DNA of 64,000 nucleotides from Qipengyuania polymorpha (GTDB lineage: Bacteria; Pseudomonadota; Alphaproteobacteria; Sphingomonadales; Sphingomonadaceae). Location of the stretch: the NCBI RefSeq assembly GCF_019711435.1, contig NZ_JAIGNK010000001.1, positions 62,001 to 126,000 on the forward strand, in the 5' to 3' direction. Of this stretch, positions 48,253-57,204 are shown piece by piece. Under the pieces are notes generated by a model. That model saw only the letters and a program-made list of their open reading frames with translations. It had not been told where the DNA came from and ran no database searches. The first letter of the stretch is position 1. The number at the start of each line of letters is the position of its first letter. The translations under genes and the position numbers were made by a program.

Positions 48253-48942
48253 TTGCGAACACTGGGTCTCATCGGCGGGATGAGCTGGATCTCCACCCGC
48301 GCCTATTACGAACGCATCAACAAGATGGTGCAGAAGCGCGCCCAGCCCATGGCGAGCGCGCCGATGGTCATCGACAGCGTCGATTATTCGCGCATCGCTA
48401 CGGCCAAGAACAATGACGACTGGGATTGCATCGCCGCCATCCTCGTCGAAAGCGCCCGCAAACTGGAGACGGCCGGAGCGGAAGCTATCGTGATTGCCGC
48501 CAACACCATGCACAAGGTCTACGACCGCGTGGCCGAGGCGATTTCGATTCCCGTCCTGCATATCGCCGATGCGGTGGGCGATGCGATGGCCGAGGCGAAG
48601 TGCGAAAGCGCTGCGCTGCTGGGAACCCGCTTCGTGATGACCGAAAGCTTCTATCGCCAGCGGCTCGTCTCGCACGGCGTGGACCTGCTGCCGCCCGACC
48701 CGAACGACGTCGAACTGGTCGACGGCATCATCTACAAGGAGCTCATGCTTGGCCGAGTGACCCGCGATGCCGAACGTCAACTGAAGACCATTATCACCAT
48801 GAAAGAGAAGCAGGGAGCCGACGCCATCGTGCTCGCCTGCACCGAACTGGAACTGGTGGTCGATACCGATGCCAACGTGCTGCCAGTTTTCGACTCGACC
48901 GACATACATTGTCGTGCGGCAACGGACTGGATTCTGGAATAA
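48253..48942 (+). CDS. aspartate/glutamate racemase family protein
   Basis: The 229-residue protein is related to YgeA-type amino-acid racemases: RTLGLIGGMSW at the start, AANTMHKV in the middle and LACTELEL near the end. The second catalytic cysteine (in ACTE) is present, but the first catalytic position, just before the Asn-Thr of ANTMH, is Ala, so racemisation by the usual two-base route is doubtful. The start is TTG at 48253, six bases after AGGAAGG. Confidence 0.8.
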   Translation: MRTLGLIGGMSWISTRAYYERINKMVQKRAQPMASAPMVIDSVDYSRIATAKNNDDWDCIAAILVESARKLETAGAEAIVIAANTMHKVYDRVAEAISIPVLHIADAVGDAMAEAKCESAALLGTRFVMTESFYRQRLVSHGVDLLPPDPNDVELVDGIIYKELMLGRVTRDAERQLKTIITMKEKQGADAIVLACTELELVVDTDANVLPVFDSTDIHCRAATDWILE

Positions 48943-49082
48943 TATTTCAGTTTTTGTAAAAATGCGACATTTCGGCGACACTCCTGAATCATTCGGGAAA
49001 AGTTAACCACAGCCATCTTGTCGCAGGCTCCTGATATTGCATTCTGCCCTCCTCAATCTCATTGGGAAGGGACTGACGAATT

Positions 49083-50210
49083 ATGAAAATCACTATGGGT
49101 CGCCTCGCGACCGTAAGCCTCGTTGCGCTTGCGGGTGCCGGCATTGCTGCGCCTGCCGCAGCTCAAAAAATCGAAAACCAGTATGTCTGCGTCTTCAACC
49201 CCGGCCTCGTCGCCAAGGGCCAGGTGAAGGCTGAAGCAAACCGTTCGGCAAATGCCGCCGGTGCGAATGTCCGCTTCACCTACCAGAACACCATCCGCGG
49301 TTTCGCTGTGAACGCAGCCCCGCAGGCGGTTTCGCGCATGCAGGCAGCCAACCCCCGCATCGCCTATTGCGAGCAGGACCAGGTCTACACCACCAGCGCT
49401 CCGCCTCCGGGCAAGGGCCCCGGTGGCGGCGGTGACGGCGGTACCACGGGTCCTGCACAAAATACGCCCTGGGGCATCACCCGCGTCGGCGGCGGCCAGA
49501 CCGGTGCCACGGGCCGCGCGCTCGTCATCGACAGCGGTGTCGACCTCGACCACCCCGACCTCAACGTGAACGCCGGCCTCTCGGTCAACTTCACGCGCGA
49601 CAAGAGCGCCGACGACGGCAATGGCCACGGCACGCATGTCGCCGGCACTATCGCGGCCATCGACAACGACATCGGCGTCGTCGGTGTGGCTGCGGGTGTC
49701 GAAGTCATCGGCATCAAGGTCCTCGACCGTCGCGGTTCTGGTTCGACCAGCGGTGTTATCGCTGGCATCGAATATGCTGCCTCGATCGCCAATTCGAATG
49801 ATGTTGCCAACATGTCGCTCGGCGGCGGGTTCAGCCAGGCGCTGAACGACGCGGTCATCGCGGCGGCACAGGGTGGCCTCAAGTTCGCGCTTGCAGCCGG
49901 TAACGAAAGCACCAGCGCGACCACCAAGTCGCCCGCTTCGGCCAACCACCCCAACATCTATACCATCAGCTCGTTCGCGCAGGGTGACAACTGGTCGTCC
50001 TTCTCGAACTACGGCAACCCGCCCGTCGATTATGCCGAGCCGGGCTCGTCGATCTTCTCGACCTACAAGGATGGCGGCTACGCCACCCTGTCGGGCACCT
50101 CGATGGCCAGCCCGCACGCTGCCGGCCTGCTGCTTCTCGGCGGCCTGCGCAGCGGTGGCACCGTGAACGGCGATCCGGACGGAAATCCGGACACTATCGG
50201 CATCCGGTAA
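49083..50210 (+). CDS. exported subtilisin-like serine protease (S8)
   Basis: The 375-residue preproenzyme has a signal peptide (cleavage near AAAQ, residue 28), an inhibitor I9-like propeptide (about 30-105), and a catalytic domain with the full triad: Asp in VIDSGVDLDHPDL, His in GNGHGTHVAG and Ser in GTSMASPHAAG. A glycine-rich linker (GKGPGGGGDGG) joins the two. It should be a secreted or periplasmic protease. A strong terminator follows 24 bp after the stop, so the gene is probably transcribed alone. Confidence 0.93.
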   Translation: MKITMGRLATVSLVALAGAGIAAPAAAQKIENQYVCVFNPGLVAKGQVKAEANRSANAAGANVRFTYQNTIRGFAVNAAPQAVSRMQAANPRIAYCEQDQVYTTSAPPPGKGPGGGGDGGTTGPAQNTPWGITRVGGGQTGATGRALVIDSGVDLDHPDLNVNAGLSVNFTRDKSADDGNGHGTHVAGTIAAIDNDIGVVGVAAGVEVIGIKVLDRRGSGSTSGVIAGIEYAASIANSNDVANMSLGGGFSQALNDAVIAAAQGGLKFALAAGNESTSATTKSPASANHPNIYTISSFAQGDNWSSFSNYGNPPVDYAEPGSSIFSTYKDGGYATLSGTSMASPHAAGLLLLGGLRSGGTVNGDPDGNPDTIGIR

Positions 50211-50233
50211 TTTACCGGGGTCGCTCCTGATTG

Positions 50234-50267
50234 GGCCGCGTGTCTCTTGGCACGCGGCCTTTTCTTT
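50234..50267 (+). terminator. terminator after the S8 protease
   Basis: GGCCGCGTG (50234-50242) pairs perfectly with CACGCGGCC (50251-50259) around an 8-base loop, followed by TTTTCTTT. Confidence 0.9.
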
Positions 50268-50361
50268 GCCCCTGCCATGCACCTTCCTGCCGAAAAGGTG
50301 GAGGGTTCGCTATTCGTTCACGTTGTCGCGGCGAATCGGCTGACCTAAGCCTTGCCGCTCC

Positions 50362-51522
50362 ATGGAAAGAGCCCCTTACGCTGCCGACCCAGCCCGTTCG
50401 CGAGGGCGTGAATTCGCCGAAGACCGCGACGGCGCGCGCGGTCCGCGCAGCGAATTCCAGCGCGACCGCGACCGGATTATCCACTCGATCGCCTTCCGCC
50501 GCCTGCGCTCGAAGACCCAGGTCTTCGTCGCGCCCGACGGCGACCACTACCGCACCCGCCTGACGCACAGCATCGAGGTCGCGCAGATCGGCCGCGTCAT
50601 CGCTCGCGAGCTGGGGCTGGACGAGGATCTGACCGAGGCGCTCTGCCTTGCGCACGATATCGGCCACCCGCCCTTCGGCCATGCGGGCGAGAAAGCGCTC
50701 GAAGAGGCGATGGAGCATGCGGGCGGATACGACCACAACGCGCAAGGCCTGCGCGTGCTGGCGCGGCTGGAAAGCCCCTATCCGGACCACATCGGGCTGA
50801 ACCTGACATGGGAAACGCTCGAGGGCATGGCCAAGCACAATGGCCCCGTCAGCGCTGCCAATTGGGCGCTGGCCGACATCGACGAGGCTTTCCCGCTCGA
50901 ACTGGGCCAATGGCCATCGCTCGAAGCGCAGGTCGCGGCGGTGGCGGACGACATTGCTTACGACAACCACGATATCGACGACGGCCTGCGCGCAGGTTTC
51001 CTCGATTTGGACGACTTGATGGAGCTCGATTTCCTCGCCGACCAGTTCCGGCGCGTGGAGAAGCGCTTCCCCAACGCCCCGCGTGATACCCAGCTGCGTG
51101 AACTGGTTCGCAGCCAGATCGGCCTGATGGTCAACGACGTGCTCGAGCACACCCGCGCACAGGTGAAGGGCATGGACAGCGAGGCCGATATCCGCAGCGC
51201 GGGCAAGCGGCTGGCGGGCTTTTCCGAGGGGCTGGCCGACGAGGAACGGCGCCTGAAGAAATTCATGTACCAGCGGCTCTATTATCACCCCGAGCAAATC
51301 GCGACGGCGGAAAGGGCGCGCGAGGTCGTGGCGAAGCTCTTCGTCGCCTACCAGCAGGAGCCGACCTCCATGCCCGACGATTGGGTCCAGCGCCTGCCCA
51401 AGGGAGAGCCGGAACAGAGCCGCCACATCGCCGACTTCATCGCCGGCATGACCGACCGCTTTGCCATCCAGCAATGCCGCCAGGTCTACGGCCGCGCACC
51501 CGAAGGGCTGTCGAATGTCTGA
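50362..51522 (+). CDS. dGTP triphosphohydrolase-like HD protein
   Basis: The 386-residue enzyme shows the HD superfamily pattern of deoxyguanosine triphosphate triphosphohydrolases: RLTHSIEVAQI, the metal-binding CLAHDIGHPPFGHAG, and the later VADDIAYDNHDIDDG. It hydrolyses dNTPs to the nucleoside and triphosphate, helping control dNTP pools and, in some bacteria, phage DNA synthesis. The stop overlaps the next gene by eight bases. The closest group is the alphaproteobacterial dGTPase-like family. Confidence 0.9.
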   Translation: MERAPYAADPARSRGREFAEDRDGARGPRSEFQRDRDRIIHSIAFRRLRSKTQVFVAPDGDHYRTRLTHSIEVAQIGRVIARELGLDEDLTEALCLAHDIGHPPFGHAGEKALEEAMEHAGGYDHNAQGLRVLARLESPYPDHIGLNLTWETLEGMAKHNGPVSAANWALADIDEAFPLELGQWPSLEAQVAAVADDIAYDNHDIDDGLRAGFLDLDDLMELDFLADQFRRVEKRFPNAPRDTQLRELVRSQIGLMVNDVLEHTRAQVKGMDSEADIRSAGKRLAGFSEGLADEERRLKKFMYQRLYYHPEQIATAERAREVVAKLFVAYQQEPTSMPDDWVQRLPKGEPEQSRHIADFIAGMTDRFAIQQCRQVYGRAPEGLSNV

Positions 51523-52210
51523 CGCGCTGCGCCTTTGCCTGGTCGGTGCGACTGGTCTCATCGGGGGGCACATCATGCAGGAATGCGTGGGCCGCGAGGA
51601 TGTCCGGCTGCAGGCCATCGGACGGCGCGAGGCGAAATTACCGCGGGGCATTCGCATGGAATATTTCGTCGCCGACCCGTCGAAATGGGGCGAGGTGTTC
51701 GAGGCGCTGCGGCCCAAGGCGGTCATCTGCGCGCTCGGCACGACCTGGAAGAAGGCGGGCGAGGACGAGGAGGCTTTTCGCGCCGTCGACCAGCACCTCG
51801 TGCTCGATACGGCGAAGGCGGCGCTGGAGAACGGCGTCGACCGTTTCGTGATGGTCAGTTCGGTCGGCGCGGATGCGACTTCGAAGAACTTTTACCTGCG
51901 CGTGAAGGGCGAGACCGAGCGCGAGCTCACCCGCCTGCGCTTCAACCGGCTCGATATCCTGCGTCCCGGCCTGCTGGTCGGCGACCGCGACAACGACCGG
52001 CGGACTGCAGAGCGGCTCGGCATCATCGCTTCGCCGCTCGCCAATCTCTTCATGCACGGCAAATATCGCCAGTACCGCGGCATCAAGGCCGACCTTGTTG
52101 CAAAGGGCGCCATTGCGCTCGCCAAGCGGGCGGCGCGGGGGCGTTTTGTGCATGACAACGACGCCATCCTGCGTGCGGCCAACTCTCTGCCCGCGCTGGT
52201 CGACAACTGA
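51515..52210 (+). CDS. NAD(P)-binding oxidoreductase-like protein
   Basis: The 231-residue protein has a Rossmann motif LVGATGLIGGHIM at its start, SSVGADATSKNFYLRVKGE in the middle and RPGLLVGDR later, fitting the extended SDR/HTATIP2-like group. ADP-binding is expected, though substrate is unknown. It starts inside the end of the dGTPase-like gene, so the two are translationally coupled and possibly function together. Confidence 0.75.
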   Translation: MSDALRLCLVGATGLIGGHIMQECVGREDVRLQAIGRREAKLPRGIRMEYFVADPSKWGEVFEALRPKAVICALGTTWKKAGEDEEAFRAVDQHLVLDTAKAALENGVDRFVMVSSVGADATSKNFYLRVKGETERELTRLRFNRLDILRPGLLVGDRDNDRRTAERLGIIASPLANLFMHGKYRQYRGIKADLVAKGAIALAKRAARGRFVHDNDAILRAANSLPALVDN

Positions 52211-52220
52211 GGGCGCGGCC

Positions 52221-52673
52221 ATGTGGGACACTGCCTTTTCGCTCGCCAATTTGCTGGCACTGGTCATGTGGGCGGCGCTTATCCTCCTCCCGCGTTGGCC
52301 CGCGCTGCTCTCGGCCATCCTCTATCTCGGCATCGGCCTGCTTTGCCTCGCCTATGCGCTGGGCCTCATCGGCATCCTGACCGGGACACTCGATTCAGGC
52401 GGCGGTCAGGGTCCGGGGATGGACTTCGGTTCGATCGAAGGCGTGCGCAGCATCTTCGCCAGCGATGGCGGCGTGACCGTGGGCTGGATACACTACCTCG
52501 CCTTCGATCTCTTCGTGGGCCTCTGGATAGCGCGCGATGCCGATGCCAAGGGCTTCTCGCGGCTGGTGCAGGCGCCTGTGTTGCTGGCGACCTTCATGGC
52601 GGGGCCGCTCGGCCTGCTCGTCTGGCTCGGTATCCGCGAGAAGCGGCCGAGGGCAGGCGGGCGCGCGAGATAG
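52221..52673 (+). CDS. ABA4-like (DUF4281) membrane protein
   Basis: The 150-residue protein has four membrane helices. It resembles the ABA4/DUF4281 family: MWDTAFSLANLLALVMW at the N-terminus and GWIHYLAFDLFVGLWIARD near residue 95. Plant ABA4 is needed for neoxanthin formation; bacterial members are unassigned, though sphingomonads make many xanthophylls. It lies ten bases after the NAD(P)-binding gene, in the same direction. Confidence 0.75.
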   Translation: MWDTAFSLANLLALVMWAALILLPRWPALLSAILYLGIGLLCLAYALGLIGILTGTLDSGGGQGPGMDFGSIEGVRSIFASDGGVTVGWIHYLAFDLFVGLWIARDADAKGFSRLVQAPVLLATFMAGPLGLLVWLGIREKRPRAGGRAR

Positions 52674-52727
52674 ACCGCTTGCAAGCGGGCTTGTCCATGG
52701 CATGATGCGGCCAGAGGAGAGCCGCCG

Positions 52728-54278
52728 ATGTCGCAAGCCGAGAAGCTGAGTTTCGACCAGTTCATCCGTCACTGGGCAAAGGAGAGGCCCGACAATATCG
52801 CGCTCGAGCAGGACGATGATGCGCTGACTTTCGGCGAACTCGACACCCGCAGCCGCAAGATTGTCGCGATGCTGGCGGCGCGCGGAGTGGGCAAGAGCGA
52901 CCGTATCGCCTGGCTCGGCAAGAACGCGCGGCATTATTTCGAGCTGTTCTACGCCGCCGCGCGCGTCGGCGCGGTGATGGTCCCCATCGGATGGCGTCTC
53001 GCCGCGCCCGAGATTGCTTATATCCTCGGCGATACGGGAGCGAAGCTGCTGTTCCTCGGGGAAGGCTTCGAAGAGTTGGCGGCCAAGGCCTGCGGGCAGA
53101 TGGATGCGCCCCCAGAAGTCATTTCGACCGCCGACGCGCTTGCGGCCATCGATGCTGCGCCCGCCGGCGACTTCACGCCTGCGGGACCCGACGATGCCGT
53201 GCTCCAGCTCTACACCTCCGGCACGACGGGCAATCCCAAGGGTGCGGTGCTGACCAACCGCAACCTCTTCGCGCTGCGCGTGCCGAGCGAGGAGGAAGGC
53301 CAGCCCTGGTCGCATTTCGACGAAGACGAGGCGATTCTCGTCTGCATGCCCTGCGCGCATATCGGCGGGACTGGGCTCGGCATCATGGCGATGGGCAGTG
53401 GTATCCGCGCCATCGTGCAAGCGGAGTTCACCCCCGACGGCGTGCTCGATGCATTCGAGCAGGGCATCACGCGGCTCTTTATCGTGCCTGCGGCTCTGCA
53501 AATGGTGGTCCAGCACCCGCGCGCGAAAAGCACCGACATGTCGGCCATCAAATATGTGCTCTATGGCGCGGCGCCCATCCCGCTCGACCTGCTGCGCGAA
53601 GCGGTGAAGACCATTCCCGATGCAGGCTTCCTGCAATGCTACGGCATGACCGAGACGACCGGAACCATCGCCGCTCTGCCGCCCGAGGACCACGACCTTG
53701 ACGGGAACCAGCGGATGAAATCGGCAGGCAAGGCGGTGCCGGGTGTCGAGCTGAAAGTCATCGGCGAGGATGGCGAGGAATTGCCGCGCGGCGAGGTAGG
53801 CGAACTCATCTGCAAGAGCCCGTCGAACATGGCCTGCTACTGGAACCTGCCCGATGCGACCGAGAGCAGCCTAAAAGACGGCTGGATGCACACGGGCGAT
53901 GCCGCCTACATGGACGAAGATGGCTATGTCTTCATCCAGGACCGAATGAAGGACATGATTATTTCCGGCGGTGAGAACGTCTACCCTGCGCAGGTCGAAA
54001 GCGCGATTTACGGACATCCAAGCGTCGGCGAGGTCGCGGTCATCGGCGTGCCCGACGACAAGTGGGGCGAGGCGGTGAAAGCTTGCATCGTCGCCAAGCC
54101 GGGCATGGAGGTGGACGAGGCCTCGGTCATCGAATGGACGAAAGAGCGGCTGGCCGGGTTCAAGGTGCCGCGGAGCATCGATGTCATCGAGCTTATGCCG
54201 CGCAATGCCAGCGGGAAGATCCTGCGCAAGGATTTGCGCGCGCCCTATTGGGAAGGCCGCGAGCGGCAGGTCAATTGA
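52728..54278 (+). CDS. acyl-CoA synthetase (AMP-forming)
   Basis: The 516-residue protein is an ANL-superfamily ligase that activates a carboxylic acid to the adenylate and then the CoA thioester. The A3 phosphate-binding loop is LYTSGTTGNPKGAVLTN, YGMTETTG is the A5 motif, GWMHTGDAAYMDEDGY the A7 region, KDMIISGGENVYPAQVES the A8 hinge, and the catalytic lysine is in NASGKILRKDLR. The preferred acid cannot be read from the sequence; the group includes medium- and long-chain fatty-acid ligases. AGGAG precedes the ATG. It overlaps the DUF938 gene by TTGA. Confidence 0.92.
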   Translation: MSQAEKLSFDQFIRHWAKERPDNIALEQDDDALTFGELDTRSRKIVAMLAARGVGKSDRIAWLGKNARHYFELFYAAARVGAVMVPIGWRLAAPEIAYILGDTGAKLLFLGEGFEELAAKACGQMDAPPEVISTADALAAIDAAPAGDFTPAGPDDAVLQLYTSGTTGNPKGAVLTNRNLFALRVPSEEEGQPWSHFDEDEAILVCMPCAHIGGTGLGIMAMGSGIRAIVQAEFTPDGVLDAFEQGITRLFIVPAALQMVVQHPRAKSTDMSAIKYVLYGAAPIPLDLLREAVKTIPDAGFLQCYGMTETTGTIAALPPEDHDLDGNQRMKSAGKAVPGVELKVIGEDGEELPRGEVGELICKSPSNMACYWNLPDATESSLKDGWMHTGDAAYMDEDGYVFIQDRMKDMIISGGENVYPAQVESAIYGHPSVGEVAVIGVPDDKWGEAVKACIVAKPGMEVDEASVIEWTKERLAGFKVPRSIDVIELMPRNASGKILRKDLRAPYWEGRERQVN

Positions 54279-54868
54279 AGCGCACCGCCCCCGCCGCAGC
54301 GCGCAATTCTGCGCCGATTGCCGAGATTCTGGCGCAGGAACTGCCCGCCAGCGGGACGGTGCTCGAAGTTGCGAGCGGGACCGGCGAGCATGCCGTGTTC
54401 ATGGCGCGGCGCTTTCCCGATATCGTCTGGCAGCCGACCGACCCCGACACCGAAGCGCTCGGCTCGATTGCGGGCTGGGCGGAGGAAGCGAGACTGGAGA
54501 ACCTGATGCCGCCGCTGCAACTCGATGCGCGCTCGTCCGACTGGCCGATTGGAAGCGCGGATGCGGTGGTGTGCATCAACATGGTCCACATCAGTCCGTG
54601 GGCGGCAGCCGAGGGGTTGTTCGCGGGTGGGGCACGGCTGCTCGACAAGGGAGCGCCGCTCATCCTCTACGGGCCGTATTTTGAAGACAATGTCGAAACC
54701 GCGCCGACGAACCTCGCATTCGACGAGAGCCTCAAGGCGCGTAATCCCGACTGGGGCATCCGCAACATCGCAGCAATGGATGAGTTGGCCGCACGCACCG
54801 GCTTCTCCCGCACCGCCCGCTACGAAATGCCTGCCAACAACCTCACGCTGGTCTACCGCCGCACATAA
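54275..54868 (+). CDS. DUF938 methyltransferase-like protein
   Basis: The 197-residue protein has an AdoMet-binding motif VLEVASGTGEHAVF near residue 29 and the DUF938 segments ICINMVHISPW (read with VVCINM) and ILYGPYFEDN. DUF938 proteins have the class I methyltransferase fold but no known substrate. It starts with TTG at 54275, overlapping the ligase stop (TTGA), so it depends on translation of that gene. A bidirectional terminator follows immediately. Confidence 0.82.
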   Translation: MKRTAPAAARNSAPIAEILAQELPASGTVLEVASGTGEHAVFMARRFPDIVWQPTDPDTEALGSIAGWAEEARLENLMPPLQLDARSSDWPIGSADAVVCINMVHISPWAAAEGLFAGGARLLDKGAPLILYGPYFEDNVETAPTNLAFDESLKARNPDWGIRNIAAMDELAARTGFSRTARYEMPANNLTLVYRRT

Positions 54869-54899
54869 AAAACGCCCGCCGGATTAGGGCGGGCGTTTT
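54869..54899. terminator. bidirectional terminator between DUF938 and entericidin genes
   Basis: AAAACGCCCGCC (54869-54880) pairs perfectly with GGCGGGCGTTTT (54888-54899) with T-runs on both strands, so it can end both convergent transcripts. Confidence 0.92.
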
Positions 54900-54920
54900 C
54901 TTTGAAAGCAGGCAAAAAAC

Positions 54921-55052
54921 TTAGTTGATGGCTTCTTCCCCGGCTTCACCGACGGACTGGACGTCCCGGCCGAAGCCCTTGACCGTGTTGCAGCCGGCCA
55001 CCACCGCCGACATGGTCAGGACAGAAAGAAGAAGGGTAAGTTTCTTGGTCAT
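54921..55052 (-). CDS. entericidin-like lipoprotein A, 43 aa
   Basis: The encoded peptide has a lipoprotein signal with lipobox VAGC (Cys 21) and then NTVKGFGRDV, the recognisable entericidin A/B signature, ending SVGEAGEEAIN. Entericidins are small outer-membrane-type lipoproteins; in E. coli the pair acts as toxin and antidote in programmed lysis. It lies 13 bp downstream of a close paralogue. AAGGA precedes the ATG. Confidence 0.85.
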   Translation of the reverse strand: MTKKLTLLLSVLTMSAVVAGCNTVKGFGRDVQSVGEAGEEAIN

Positions 55053-55065
55053 TGAAAGTCGATCC

Positions 55066-55197
55066 TTAATCGATCGCTTCTTCACCAGCTTCGCCGACCG
55101 ATTCCACGTCGCGTCCGAACCCCTTGACGGTGTTGCAGGCGGTTGCCGTGAGGGCGATCGAAGTGATGCCGAATGCGAGTAAAAGCTTCTTGATCAT
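55066..55197 (-). CDS. entericidin-like lipoprotein B, 43 aa
   Basis: This paralogue also has a lipoprotein signal (lipobox TAC at Cys 21) and shares CNTVKGFGRDV and SVGEAGEEAI with its neighbour. It is upstream in the same direction, with AAGGAAAA before its ATG, so the two are one transcript. The copies differ mainly in the signal peptide, a sign of a tandem duplication. Confidence 0.85.
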   Translation of the reverse strand: MIKKLLLAFGITSIALTATACNTVKGFGRDVESVGEAGEEAID

Positions 55198-55333
55198 CGG
55201 TTTTTCCTTCCCGAAGAACCCTTGGTGGCCTTCTGACGCTTAACAACGGCTTACAGTCGGGCGGGTTCCGGAGAGGAATGTCGGCAATTCGGCCTTGGCG
55301 TGCGACGACATGCTCACCATATGCGCGCCCGCG

Positions 55334-55558
55334 ATGCCCAAGTTCCTCACCTTTGCCAGCGATGCCGATATCCTCGCCCTATGGGGCGCAGGCTTCCTGC
55401 TTTTCTCGCTATTCACGCTCTACATGGAGCGCCGCCGCATGAAGCGCGCGCGCATCGATGGTGTGGGCTGGGTTCCGTGGACCGGCCTGTTCCTGACCTG
55501 CGCGGTGGTAGGCGGCGGCCTGCTGGCCGTCGCCATACCGGGAATCGTCAGAAGCTAA
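55334..55558 (+). CDS. small two-helix membrane protein
   Basis: The product of about 74 residues has two membrane helices (about 12-28 and 48-70) joined by a basic stretch MERRRMKRARID. No family is recognised. The start is uncertain: ATG 55334 opens MPKFLTF, while ATG 55310 and TTG 55295 are in frame upstream and none has a strong ribosome-binding site. It points towards the hairpin cluster. Confidence 0.55.
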   Translation: MPKFLTFASDADILALWGAGFLLFSLFTLYMERRRMKRARIDGVGWVPWTGLFLTCAVVGGGLLAVAIPGIVRS

Positions 55559-55582
55559 AACACTAGAGGTCGGCAAAGTCTA

Positions 55583-55695
55583 CGAAGCCGAAGGCTTCGC
55601 AAGCACGACCGTGCGCCGGCCGGTTAGGCCGGAGCCAAGCGGGCCGGAGGGCCCGCGCCCGGCGTTTGAGGGCGCGTGTCTCGTTAGAGACACGC
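55583..55695. repeat. run of four perfect hairpins between convergent genes
   Basis: Four stems lie in 113 bp: CGAAGCC/GGCTTCG (55583-55599), CCGGCC/GGCCGG (55616-55632), GCGGGCC/GGCCCGC (55639-55656) and GCGTGTCTC/GAGACACGC (55674-55695). The last one spans the stop codon of the CpaF gene. No T-run follows the first three, so they are not simple terminators. Confidence 0.6.
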
Positions 55696-57204
55696 CTCAA
55701 GATAAGCCTGGTCGAAGCCGAACTGGCGTGCTTTCTCCAGAGTATAGGGACGCAGGCCGCTCGAGCGGAACTCGCCGAGGATCTTGCCGTCCTCGCTCTC
55801 GTCGAGATACTCGAACTTGAACAGGTTCTGCGTCACGATCACGTCGCCTTCCATGCCGATCACCTCGGTGATGTCGGTGGTGCGGCGCGAACCGTCGCGA
55901 AGGCGCTTCACCTGCACGATCAGGTCGACCGATTCGGCGATCTGGCGCGAAATGGCTTCCTTCGGGATCTTGATGTCGCCCATCAGGATCATGTTCTCCA
56001 TACGGCCGAGGCACTCACGCGGGCTGTTGGCGTGAAGCGTACACATCGAACCATCGTGGCCCGTGTTCATGGCGGCGAGAAGGTCGAAACATTCCGCGCC
56101 ACGGATTTCGCCCAGGATGATGCGGTCAGGACGCATACGCAGGGCGTTCTTCACGAGGTCGCCGATGGTGATGGCACCCTGGCCTTCAAGGTTCGGCGGA
56201 CGCGTTTCGAGCGGCAGCCAGTGCGGCTGCTGCAGGCGAAGTTCGGCGGCGTCCTCGATGGTGAGAACGCGTTCGCCCGGGTCGATCATCTTCGACAGGG
56301 CGTTGAGCATGGTCGTCTTACCCGAACCCGTACCGCCCGAAATGACGATGTTCATGCGGCAGGCGCCGGCAATCTTGAGCGCGGTACACATCTTCTCGCT
56401 CATCGAGCCGAAGCCCTGGAGCATGTCGAGCGTGATGGGCTTCTCGGAGAACTTACGAATCGAGATCGCGGTACCGCGCAAGCTGAGCGGCGGCACGATG
56501 ACGTTCACACGTGAGCCGTCCTTCAAGCGGGCGTCGGCGAGCGGGGTGGTCTGGTCGACGCGGCGGCCGACCTGGTTCACGATGCGCTGGGCGATCTGGA
56601 ACAGGTGCTGTTCGTCGCGGAACCGGATCGGCGCGATGACCAGCTTACCCTTCTTTTCGACATAGGTCTGGTCGGGGCCGTTGACCATGATATCGGAGAT
56701 ATCGGGGTCGTTCAGCAGCTCTTCCAAAGGACCAAAGCCGAGCAGTTCATCGACGAGGACCTTCTCGAGCGCGAACTGTTCGCGGCGGTTCAGAGTGACC
56801 TTCAGCTCGGCCAGCACTTCCATGATGATCGGTCGGAATTCCTCCGACAGTTCATCCTTGGTCAGTGTGGCGGCTGCTTCGGGGTCGACGCGTTCGAGCA
56901 GGCGGGGAAGCACCTGTTCCTTGATCTTGTGAACGCTGGCTTCGAAGCCGCCCACTTCGGATTCGCCCGAGTGGACCGTGTTCATGCGCTCGTCGAGGCG
57001 CGACATCGCGTCGGAGCTGGCCGCTCCGCCCGGAGCCGGCGGGGCGCCGTTCTGCGGCAGCGGCGGGAACTGTTCGCCGCCCTTGTCCGCCTTTTCTTCC
57101 GGTTTGGCCGCGCTGCCACCGCCCATCGGCCGGGCTACCCCGAACTGCGGACGAGCTCCGGCACCCATGCCAGAAGGCCCGTTTTTCCGCCCGAATGCAC
57201 TCAT
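55684..57204 (-). CDS. cpaF: CpaF/TadA-type secretion ATPase
   Basis: The 506-residue ATPase powers Tad/Flp pilus or type IV-type secretion. A low-complexity Pro/Gly/Ala head (1-65) precedes the N-terminal domain and a RecA-like core with Walker A GGTGSGKTT (about 289-297), LTIEDAAELRLQQ, Walker B RPDRIILGEIRG and the conserved CTLHANSP. No other tad/cpa genes are adjacent, so the pilus cluster must lie elsewhere. The stop lies within a hairpin (55674-55695). Confidence 0.92.
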   Translation of the reverse strand: MSAFGRKNGPSGMGAGARPQFGVARPMGGGSAAKPEEKADKGGEQFPPLPQNGAPPAPGGAASSDAMSRLDERMNTVHSGESEVGGFEASVHKIKEQVLPRLLERVDPEAAATLTKDELSEEFRPIIMEVLAELKVTLNRREQFALEKVLVDELLGFGPLEELLNDPDISDIMVNGPDQTYVEKKGKLVIAPIRFRDEQHLFQIAQRIVNQVGRRVDQTTPLADARLKDGSRVNVIVPPLSLRGTAISIRKFSEKPITLDMLQGFGSMSEKMCTALKIAGACRMNIVISGGTGSGKTTMLNALSKMIDPGERVLTIEDAAELRLQQPHWLPLETRPPNLEGQGAITIGDLVKNALRMRPDRIILGEIRGAECFDLLAAMNTGHDGSMCTLHANSPRECLGRMENMILMGDIKIPKEAISRQIAESVDLIVQVKRLRDGSRRTTDITEVIGMEGDVIVTQNLFKFEYLDESEDGKILGEFRSSGLRPYTLEKARQFGFDQAYLEACL

